Assembly: GCF_030908385.1 (NCBI RefSeq)
Contig: NZ_CP133091.1
Span: 2,032,128-2,096,127, forward strand
DNA length: 64,000 bases
Reading direction: 5' to 3'
Source: Mangrovimonas sp. YM274
GTDB lineage: Bacteria > Bacteroidota > Bacteroidia > Flavobacteriales > Flavobacteriaceae
The notes beneath the pieces were generated by a model. It was given only the letters and a program-made list of their open reading frames with translations. It did no database searches and was not told the DNA's origin. Both the position numbers and the translations under genes were made by a program. Shown here one piece after another: positions 9,907 through 16,440 of this stretch. Every line of letters starts with the position of its first letter. Positions within the stretch are counted from its first letter, which is position 1.

Positions 9907-10692
9907 TTATCTTTTTCTGGAAGTTTTAAAATTTAACAATTCCACAAAAAGTGAAAATGCAATTGCAAAATATAAATACCCCTTTGGAATAGCTCCTATG
10001 GTTTGATCAAAAATAGAGGTGTGTGATAAATGAGCTGCTTCCGTAATAAGCATAAATCCAATAAGAATCAAGAATGCTAATCCTAAAACCTGCATACTAG
10101 GATGGTTGTCAATAAATTTTCTCACCGGATTAGCAAACAAAATCATTATTCCTATAGAAATTACTACAGCAATAACCATTAACATTAGTGAGTAATTATG
10201 GTTTGGATGCAGGCCATTTGTCATCCCCACAGCGGTAAGGATGGAATCTATGGAAAAAATAAAATCAATAATCAATATTTGAAACAAGGCTTGAGACAGT
10301 GATTTTATTTTTTTAGACTTAACCGATTGTTCGTCATGGGTTGGATTCTCCACCTTTTCTCGAATTTCTGAAGTGCTTTTGTAAATCAAAAATAAACCTC
10401 CAGTGAATAAAATCAAGGCTTGCCAACTAATGCTAATGTGAAGCCAATTGGTGTCTAGAACATAAAAAGGTTGATTCAGACCAATTAAAAAAGACACAAA
10501 AAACAAAAGTACAATACGCTGAACCATTGCTAATAAAAGTCCAATAGTAGTCGCTTTTGAACGTTGGTTGTCAGGCAATTTATTTGCGGCAATAGAAATG
10601 AATACTATATTGTCAATACCCAGGATTACCTCGAGAAAAGTGAGGGTAAACAGTGCCATGATAGCTTCCCCGGTTAACAAAAATTCCAACAT
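9907..10692 (-). CDS. TerC-family integral membrane protein
   Basis: The 261-residue polytopic protein has about seven hydrophobic helices and the TerC signatures LGIDNIVFISIAA (near residue 25) and IDFIFSIDSILTAVGM (near residue 142), whose acidic residues lie in membrane segments. The family is linked to tellurite resistance, and members such as Alx and MeeF/MeeY export manganese, in some cases to metalate secreted enzymes. The start codon directly abuts the stop of the lipoprotein gene upstream, so the two are co-transcribed. Tellurite resistance itself is not shown by this sequence. Confidence 0.92.
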   Translation of the reverse strand: MLEFLLTGEAIMALFTLTFLEVILGIDNIVFISIAANKLPDNQRSKATTIGLLLAMVQRIVLLFFVSFLIGLNQPFYVLDTNWLHISISWQALILFTGGLFLIYKSTSEIREKVENPTHDEQSVKSKKIKSLSQALFQILIIDFIFSIDSILTAVGMTNGLHPNHNYSLMLMVIAVVISIGIMILFANPVRKFIDNHPSMQVLGLAFLILIGFMLITEAAHLSHTSIFDQTIGAIPKGYLYFAIAFSLFVELLNFKTSRKR

Positions 10693-11082
10693 TTACTCTA
10701 TTTTTTTGGCAATGCCCTTAACAACTCGGTCGGGGCGATTACCTTCCTTTACAGCGTATTTATATTCAAAGGTGTAACTATTCTTTGAAGTGCTAATAAT
10801 TTTCATGTGGATGGATCTTTTTTCTTGATTAGACTTCGGGTGCAAGTTGGTTAGGATAAACTCGCAATCGTTGATCCATCTAACGGAGGAAGAGTCTATT
10901 TTACCTTCGAAATAATCAATACTGTAAGCCTCAGTCCTTACAAATTTACCTGTTTTTTCAACCCCGTCCTCCATATAGTTGAATTGAAAGGTCCCAGTTT
11001 TATAATCGTTACAATTGCGTTCAATATTAAAACAGCTAGTAAAAATCAAACAGCTAAAAAGAGTGTAAATTATCTTCATCAT
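10693..11082 (-). CDS. Small lipoprotein upstream of TerC
   Basis: The 129-residue product has a type II signal peptide with the lipid-modified Cys17 in IFTSC. A beta-rich domain follows, of the kind seen in small Bacteroidota lipoproteins (CNDYKTGTFQF near the mature N-terminus). Such proteins sometimes carry the label 'DNA topoisomerase IV' in databases, probably copied from nearby genes. Nothing in this sequence supports a topoisomerase function. It ends exactly one base before the TerC start codon, suggesting translational coupling. Function unknown. Confidence 0.8.
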   Translation of the reverse strand: MMKIIYTLFSCLIFTSCFNIERNCNDYKTGTFQFNYMEDGVEKTGKFVRTEAYSIDYFEGKIDSSSVRWINDCEFILTNLHPKSNQEKRSIHMKIISTSKNSYTFEYKYAVKEGNRPDRVVKGIAKKIE

Positions 11083-11111
11083 TAAGGTTTGGACAAAATT
11101 ACTAAAGAATT

Positions 11112-11510
11112 TTATTCTTTATGATATTCTTTAAAAGTTCCATCCGTGTAAAAAATAACAATACGTTCAATATCCTTGCTATTTGATTTTTCGTTGAAGG
11201 GAAGAGGTGGTTTAGGGGTTTCTTTAGGGTGGTTTTCTCGTTCAATTATGGGTAGAGAGGTTTGCCCAGAAATAGGAGCGGATTCATTAGGAAATACACC
11301 TTTGCCATTTAGGAGCCAATACAACTCTACTTCGGGGTAGGACTGTAGTATTTTTAGGACGAAGTCCAAACTAGGTTTGTTTCTTCCTGATAAAATATGG
11401 GAAATACTTGAGCGTTGTACACCTACTTTTTCGGCGAAGGAGGAGGCGCTTTCTCCATAATATTCTATTACTTTTTGCAAGCGTTTAACAAAATCATCGT
11501 TGTTTATCAT
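11112..11510 (-). CDS. XRE-family helix-turn-helix transcriptional regulator
   Basis: The 132-residue regulator has an N-terminal HTH_3 domain, with SASSFAEKVGVQRSSISHIL as helices 2-3 followed by SGRNKPSLDFVLKIL. After about residue 75 there is a proline-rich linker (KETPKPPLPF) and a short strand-like end. I chose the ATG at 11510; a TTG three codons earlier is possible. It is divergent from an M14 peptidase gene. The shared 290-bp spacer holds matching palindromes that overlap both promoters, so it probably represses itself and its neighbour. Confidence 0.88.
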   Translation of the reverse strand: MINNDDFVKRLQKVIEYYGESASSFAEKVGVQRSSISHILSGRNKPSLDFVLKILQSYPEVELYWLLNGKGVFPNESAPISGQTSLPIIERENHPKETPKPPLPFNEKSNSKDIERIVIFYTDGTFKEYHKE

Positions 11511-11573
11511 TGTAAACAATTTGTTTGAGGTCTGTTTTTACAAATGTAAATAAATATTGCTTACAAAGGTAAA
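11503..11573 (-). promoter_or_regulatory. XRE-side operator/promoter array
   Basis: Two palindromes of the type TTTACAnnTGTAAA lie before the XRE gene: TTTACAAATGTAAA at 11537-11550 (perfect) and CTTACAAAGGTAAA at 11560-11573 (one mismatch per arm). A weaker copy, TTTATCATTGTAAA at 11503-11516, overlaps the start codon. On the minus strand the first two contain TACATTTG and TACCTTTG, which fit the -7 consensus TAnnTTTG, so repressor binding would cover the promoter. Confidence 0.65.
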
Positions 11574-11760
11574 AAAAGTGGTTTTTAAGTGTTTTTTATT
11601 TAATTTTTAACTTTATGTGATAGCATTTAAATTACTGAAAAACAATGTTTTGGTTTTATTGTTTAGTTTTAGATGCAGTATTCGCAATCACTACTAATAA
11701 ACAGCTTTTATGGTATAGTAAGAGCGTTACAATAGTATACATCTAGCAGTTGAATTATTG

Positions 11761-11798
11761 TTTACATTTGTAAATACCACTTTGTTTACCTTTGTAAC
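11761..11798 (+). promoter_or_regulatory. M14-side operator/promoter array
   Basis: TTTACATTTGTAAA at 11761-11774 is the exact reverse complement of the XRE-side palindrome at 11537. TTTACCTTTGTAAC at 11785-11798 nearly matches the reverse complement of the one at 11560. The second contains TACCTTTG (11787-11794), a good -7 box 14 bp before the start codon. The start-to-start spacing of 24 bp mirrors the 23 bp on the XRE side. Confidence 0.65.
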
Positions 11799-11808
11799 CT
11801 AAAATTTA

Positions 11809-12954
11809 ATGATGACTATAAATAGCCTATCGCAACAATATGATCTGATTTGCGAAAAATCACTTTACCATAGATATATTCATAATGCCTCTATTGAACC
11901 CTTATTAAAAAACCTGCCTTCTTTTTTTGAAGTAGATGTCATAGGTACATCAGTTAAAGGACAAAACATATATTCTGTAACTTTTGGTAAGGGACCAAAG
12001 AAGCTTCTGTTATGGTCTCAGATGCATGGAAATGAAAGTACAACTACTAAGGCTCTCTTTGACGTGTTTAATTTCTTTAAGCAGCCTTCGGAAATTGGCA
12101 CACAATTATTAAAGAGCTGCACCTTTAAGGTGATAACCATTTTAAGTCCTGATGGAGCAAAGGCTTACACGCGTGTTAATGCTAATGAAGTAGACCTTAA
12201 TAGAGATGCGCAAAACCTAACACAGCCAGAAAGCATGGTGCTTAAAAACTGTTTTGAATCTTTTAAACCTGATTATTGTTATAATTTACATGGGCAGCGT
12301 ACCATATTTAGTGCAGGAGCTAATGATAATTCTGCAGTATTATCGTTTTTAGCGCCGTCTCAGGACGAAGCACGATCCTTAACACCTAATAGAAAGGTGG
12401 CTATGGAAATTATCGCAGAAATGAACAAGCATTTGCAGGCTGTAATTCCAAATCAAGTTGGGATTTATGATGATAGTTTTAATTTAAATTGTGTAGGGGA
12501 TACGTTTCAGCATTTGGGAGTGCCTACAATATTATTTGAAGCAGGACATTACCCTGGGGATTATGCAAGGGAAGAAACTAGGAAGCTTATTTTTTATGCT
12601 TTAATGGTGTCGTTTCATTACATCGGTACTCAAAATTTAGACGGTTCCAATTTTGAAAATTATTTTAATATTCCAGAAAATCAAAAATTGTTCCATGATA
12701 TTATTATTAGGGACGCTTTGGTGGACGGAAAAATTTGTGATGTTTGCATTCAGTACGAAGAAAGGCTGGAAGAAATAAGTGTTAAATTTACACCTAAAGT
12801 AGCGCGTCTTTCCAAGAGAGGGGAATACTATGCTCATAAAGCTTATAACGCCAATAAACAGAGGGTGTTAAGTGCTAAAAACATGGAGCTGGAAGAGGGT
12901 AGCGAAATCGATTTCGTTTTCATTGAAAATCATAAAATATCATTAATAATGTAA
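11809..12954 (+). CDS. M14-family zinc metallopeptidase / deacylase-like protein
   Basis: The 381-residue cytoplasmic protein has zinc ligands H73 and E76 (QMHGNEST) and H161 (YNLHGQR). The substrate-binding VDLNRDA lies at about 128-134, and a catalytic glutamate candidate is E244 in ILFEAGH. This is the carboxypeptidase A / aspartoacylase fold, which cleaves a C-terminal amino acid or an N-acyl group. No signal peptide is seen, so the substrate is probably intracellular. The C-terminal 90 residues form an extra domain. It is divergent from the XRE regulator, whose operators overlap its promoter. The exact substrate cannot be told. Confidence 0.85.
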   Translation: MMTINSLSQQYDLICEKSLYHRYIHNASIEPLLKNLPSFFEVDVIGTSVKGQNIYSVTFGKGPKKLLLWSQMHGNESTTTKALFDVFNFFKQPSEIGTQLLKSCTFKVITILSPDGAKAYTRVNANEVDLNRDAQNLTQPESMVLKNCFESFKPDYCYNLHGQRTIFSAGANDNSAVLSFLAPSQDEARSLTPNRKVAMEIIAEMNKHLQAVIPNQVGIYDDSFNLNCVGDTFQHLGVPTILFEAGHYPGDYAREETRKLIFYALMVSFHYIGTQNLDGSNFENYFNIPENQKLFHDIIIRDALVDGKICDVCIQYEERLEEISVKFTPKVARLSKRGEYYAHKAYNANKQRVLSAKNMELEEGSEIDFVFIENHKISLIM

Positions 12955-12995
12955 AAAAAATGTGATATACTGTATTATCTTCAAAGAAAATCTAC

Positions 12996-13003
12996 TATTT
13001 TTG
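12996..13003 (+). promoter_or_regulatory. -7 box before the Lrp-family gene
   Basis: TATTTTTG fits TAnnTTTG and lies 24 bp before the start codon. A clear -33 TTTG is not seen at the expected distance. Confidence 0.45.
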
Positions 13004-13027
13004 TTTTAAATTTAACAGAACTTAAAT

Positions 13028-13507
13028 ATGGCTAAATTCAAATTAGACGAAATCGATCACCAAATTTTGGATATGTTGATCGATAATACTAGGATTCCCT
13101 TTACAGACATCGCAAAAAAATTGGTTATTTCCGCAGGGACTGTTCACGTGAGAGTGAAAAAAATGGAGGAAGCAGGGATTATCCAAGGGTCTTCATTAAC
13201 ATTGGATTACAAAAAACTGGGATACTCTTTTATTGCCTACGTAGGGGTGTTTCTTCAAAATACGTCTCAAACTAAATTTGTTTTGGAACGTATAAACCAA
13301 ATTCCATATGTAACTGTAGCGCATATTACCACCGGAAAATTCAATATTTTCTGTAAAATTAGAGCAAGAAATACGGACCATGCCAAAGATGTAATTTTTA
13401 TGCTGGATGATATTGATGGTGTTTACAGAACAGAAACCATGATTTCTTTGGAAGAAAGTATTAATGATAAAAAACGTTTAATGCATACAATTTTTAATGA
13501 ATTGTAA
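13028..13507 (+). CDS. Lrp/AsnC-family transcriptional regulator
   Basis: The 159-residue protein has an N-terminal winged HTH (DEIDHQILDMLIDN, then SAGTVHVRVKKMEEAGII). A C-terminal RAM/AsnC ligand-binding domain starts near residue 68 (SFIAYVGVFL). The family forms octamers that sense amino acids. Its single-gene unit is bounded by its own promoter and a strong terminator. Neighbouring aroB and proline dehydrogenase are possible targets, but no operator was identified. Confidence 0.93.
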   Translation: MAKFKLDEIDHQILDMLIDNTRIPFTDIAKKLVISAGTVHVRVKKMEEAGIIQGSSLTLDYKKLGYSFIAYVGVFLQNTSQTKFVLERINQIPYVTVAHITTGKFNIFCKIRARNTDHAKDVIFMLDDIDGVYRTETMISLEESINDKKRLMHTIFNEL

Positions 13508-13535
13508 TAAGTAATTAACGTTACGTTTTTTTCGG

Positions 13536-13573
13536 AAAGAGCTATTGTTAAATATTAACGGTAGCTCTTTTTT
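13536..13573 (+). terminator. Terminator after the Lrp-family gene
   Basis: AAAGAGCT (13536-13543) pairs with AGCTCTTT, and an inner GTTAAATATTAAC palindrome extends the stem. A run of T follows. It covers the apparent TTG start at 13545 of the next frame, so the true DinB start must be further on. Confidence 0.8.
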
Positions 13574-13586
13574 TAAATCAAAAAAA

Positions 13587-14102
13587 ATGAAAAAGGAAGC
13601 TTTATTGCCGGGTGAATACCATGAGTATTATCAATCTTATATAGATAATTCTGGGGAACTTGAACTGTTAATAGGTTTGGAGAATAATGGGGCTAAGGTT
13701 GTAGAGTTCTTGGAACAAATTGATTTGAACAGACACTTATACCGATATTCCGAAGGAAAATGGACTATTAAAGAGATTGTCCAGCATATTATTGATACCG
13801 AACGTGTGTTTGCCTATAGAGCTCTTTGTATTTCAAGAAAGGATGCGACACCACTTCCCGGTTTTGAGCAGGATGATTATGTGGTAAACAGTAATGCTAA
13901 TACCAAATCTATGGCCGATTTGATTGATGAGTACAAAAAAGTAAGAGCATCTACGTTATCTTTATTTAAAAGTTTTACGGAGGAGATGTTTTCGTTTGCG
14001 GGAAATGCTAATAACTCTAGTATTTCAGTTAGGGCAATTGGTTTTATTATTCTGGGACATGAAAATCATCATTGTAAAATAATAAGTGATCATTACTTAT
14101 AG
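13587..14102 (+). CDS. DinB-family (four-helix bundle) protein
   Basis: The 171-residue protein is predicted to be helical and has the DinB metal-site pattern: H67 in EIVQHIIDTE and a C-terminal GHENHHCKII. A GKWTIKEIVQHI segment is typical of DinB/YfiT-like proteins, which may act as metal-dependent thiol transferases or hydrolases. The start at ATG 13587 is preferred because an upstream TTG at 13545 lies inside a terminator hairpin. The last 10 bp overlap the 3' end of aroB on the opposite strand. Its substrate is unknown. Confidence 0.85.
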   Translation: MKKEALLPGEYHEYYQSYIDNSGELELLIGLENNGAKVVEFLEQIDLNRHLYRYSEGKWTIKEIVQHIIDTERVFAYRALCISRKDATPLPGFEQDDYVVNSNANTKSMADLIDEYKKVRASTLSLFKSFTEEMFSFAGNANNSSISVRAIGFIILGHENHHCKIISDHYL

Positions 14103-15169
14103 CAGGATTTATAAAATTCGAAGGCTTTTAAAATCAACTCATTATCAACCAAACAATCTATTTTAGGCTTCCCTATAGATTCAAGTAATACAAAGTTAAT
14201 ATTACCATGCTCGTTTTTTTTGTCGTATTTTAAAAGCTCTATAATGTCATTGTAGTCACTTTTATTAATGTGCACATATGCATATAGCTTGGTAATCGCT
14301 TCTTGGATTTCATGCAAATCACTTTTAGGTAAACCTGTTAACTCTGAAGAGATATAGCATTCTAGAATCATTCCTATGGCAACAGCTTCGCCGTGGAGAA
14401 GTTCTGACTTCTCAGGAGAGTTTAAAAAATAAGACTCAATAGCATGTCCTAAGGTATGACCAAAATTCAGGGTTTTACGAAGGTTGTTCTCATACGGGTC
14501 CTTTTCAACAATATCATTTTTAATAAGAACGGATTCGTGAATTAAAACATCTAAATCAGCGAGGGTTAAATGTTCGAGGTCACTCATTTTGTTCCAGTAG
14601 GATCTATCGTAAATTAGTCCGTGCTTGAGCATTTCTGCCAATCCTGATTTTAATTGATTTTGAGGAAGTGTATTGATAAACGAAGTGTCTACTAGCACCA
14701 TTTCACCTGAGCTAATAACTCCAATTTGATTTTTTAACGCCGCTAGATCTACACCGGTTTTACCTCCAACCGAAGCATCTACCATGGCTAAAAGAGTAGT
14801 GGGAATATTAATGTATTTTATGCCTCTTTTGAAAGTACAGGCTACAAACCCTCCCAAATCTGTTATAACCCCACCACCAAGGTTTAACAGCAAACTTTTT
14901 CTATCAGCCTCAAGTTCTGATAAGGCACTCCAAACACCGGTACAGGTTTCAATGTTTTTATGCTCTTCGCCAGGTTCAATTTCTATAATTTCAATTTCAA
15001 CATCCGTCTCAACTTTTGGTAAAAATTGGGACAAGCAAAGGCCATGTGTGTTAGAGTCCACCAAGACAAAAATCTTGGAGAACTTATTGCTTGATAAATA
15101 GCTGTTTAAAGCAAGGTAACCCTCTTCGTTAAAGTGTACTTTGGATGATGCAGATACTATAGAATTCAT
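14093..15169 (-). CDS. aroB: 3-dehydroquinate synthase
   Basis: The 358-residue enzyme converts DAHP to 3-dehydroquinate in the shikimate pathway, using NAD and a divalent metal. Signatures are LNLGGGVITDLGGFVA (NAD-binding), PTTLLAMVDASVGGKTG, and the metal-binding region with FGHTLGHAIE and LLHGEAVAIGM. The length matches the family. It is divergent from the proline dehydrogenase gene and converges with the DinB-like gene. No other aro genes are nearby. Confidence 0.96.
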   Translation of the reverse strand: MNSIVSASSKVHFNEEGYLALNSYLSSNKFSKIFVLVDSNTHGLCLSQFLPKVETDVEIEIIEIEPGEEHKNIETCTGVWSALSELEADRKSLLLNLGGGVITDLGGFVACTFKRGIKYINIPTTLLAMVDASVGGKTGVDLAALKNQIGVISSGEMVLVDTSFINTLPQNQLKSGLAEMLKHGLIYDRSYWNKMSDLEHLTLADLDVLIHESVLIKNDIVEKDPYENNLRKTLNFGHTLGHAIESYFLNSPEKSELLHGEAVAIGMILECYISSELTGLPKSDLHEIQEAITKLYAYVHINKSDYNDIIELLKYDKKNEHGNINFVLLESIGKPKIDCLVDNELILKAFEFYKSCYK

Positions 15170-15239
15170 TACCGGAAAATAGTTAATAATATGCTGTGAA
15201 AATAAGTAGTTTTTGGGATAAAATTAGGGAATGAATAAA

Positions 15240-15247
15240 TATATTTG
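15240..15247 (+). promoter_or_regulatory. -7 box before the proline dehydrogenase gene
   Basis: TATATTTG matches TAnnTTTG exactly and lies 15 bp before the ATG at 15263, implying a very short leader. It overlaps an in-frame TTG (15245), which argues against starting there. Confidence 0.5.
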
Positions 15248-15262
15248 CATTATTTTTTTCAA

Positions 15263-16438
15263 ATGACAACAAAACAATTATTTGACAATACAAAAGTTGC
15301 TTTTGAGCTAAAAAGCGACTCTGAGCTTGAACGTGCTTATTTTTTGTTTAAAATGATTTCTCATGAACCTTTGGTGAGAATTGGGACAGCTGCTACGAAC
15401 TTTGCCTTGAAGGCACATTTACCAGTGGAAGGCTTGATAAGGGCAACTGTTTTTGATCATTTTTGTGGAGGCGTCAATGAAGAAGATTGTTTGAGTGTTA
15501 TAGATAATATGTATAGCAAAGGGGTTTGTTCTGTTTTGGATTTTTCTGTAGAAGGAAAAGAAACAGAAGCACATTTTGACGGTGCCATGGAAACTACTTT
15601 GAAAATCATCCGTTTTGCAGATGAACGAAAAGCCATGCCCATTGCTGTTTTCAAACCAACAGGATTTGGAAGGTTTCATTTATACCAAAAGTTAGGCCAA
15701 GGCAAATCGCTTACCGATTCTGAACAAAAGGAATGGGACCGAGTAGTGGAACGCTATGATACGGTATGCAAATTGGCAAAGGAACGAGATGTGGAAATTT
15801 TAATTGATGCCGAAGAAAGTTGGATGCAGGATGCCGCAGATGCCCTAGTTGAAGAAATGATGCGTCGTTATAATACTGAAAAACCTATTGTATATAATAC
15901 CTTGCAAACCTACCGTTGGGACCGTTTAGACTACTTGAGGTCTTTGCATGAACGAGCAAAAAAAGATGGTTTTAAAATTGGGATTAAAATTGTTAGAGGC
16001 GCGTATATGGAGAAGGAGCGTGAGAGAGCTGAAGAAAAGGGATACCCGTCTCCAATTTGCGAAACAAAGGAATTGACGGATAATACATTCAACGACACCA
16101 TGTCTTATTCTTTGGAGCATTTAAATGATATTGCCGTGTTTGTTGGAACTCATAACGAATACAGTTGTTATTTGGCCATGGAATTGATGGAGCAATACAA
16201 AATTGAAAAGAATGACAATAGGGTTTGGTTCGGGCAGTTATATGGGATGAGCGACCATATTAGCTTCAATCTTGCTAAAGAGGGCTATAATGTTGCGAAG
16301 TACGTGCCTTTTGGGCCTGTAAAAGACGTAATGCCTTATTTAATAAGAAGAGCTGAAGAAAACACTTCTGTTGCAGGTCAAACTACAAGAGAGTTGAACT
16401 TGCTAAAAAAGGAACGCTCCAGAAGAAAATTGGAATAA
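15263..16438 (+). CDS. Proline dehydrogenase family protein
   Basis: The 391-residue flavoenzyme resembles the PutA/PRODH beta-alpha barrel. It oxidises proline to pyrroline-5-carboxylate with FAD, passing electrons to the respiratory chain. Visible signs are LIDAEESWMQ (about residues 179-188), KIGIKIVRGAYMEKERERA near residue 240, VGTHNEY, and FGQLYGMSDHISF before a C-terminal PYLIRRAEENTSV, all typical of the barrel's conserved loops. It is a stand-alone enzyme without a fused P5C dehydrogenase. The start is set at ATG 15263 because the earlier TTG lies in the promoter. Confidence 0.93.
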   Translation: MTTKQLFDNTKVAFELKSDSELERAYFLFKMISHEPLVRIGTAATNFALKAHLPVEGLIRATVFDHFCGGVNEEDCLSVIDNMYSKGVCSVLDFSVEGKETEAHFDGAMETTLKIIRFADERKAMPIAVFKPTGFGRFHLYQKLGQGKSLTDSEQKEWDRVVERYDTVCKLAKERDVEILIDAEESWMQDAADALVEEMMRRYNTEKPIVYNTLQTYRWDRLDYLRSLHERAKKDGFKIGIKIVRGAYMEKERERAEEKGYPSPICETKELTDNTFNDTMSYSLEHLNDIAVFVGTHNEYSCYLAMELMEQYKIEKNDNRVWFGQLYGMSDHISFNLAKEGYNVAKYVPFGPVKDVMPYLIRRAEENTSVAGQTTRELNLLKKERSRRKLE

Positions 16439-16440
16439 GT

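Noticed and set aside
13545-13586. A TTG start extending the DinB-like protein by 14 residues
   Set aside because: The extension lies inside the Lrp-gene terminator hairpin and T tract; the ATG at 13587 is a better start.
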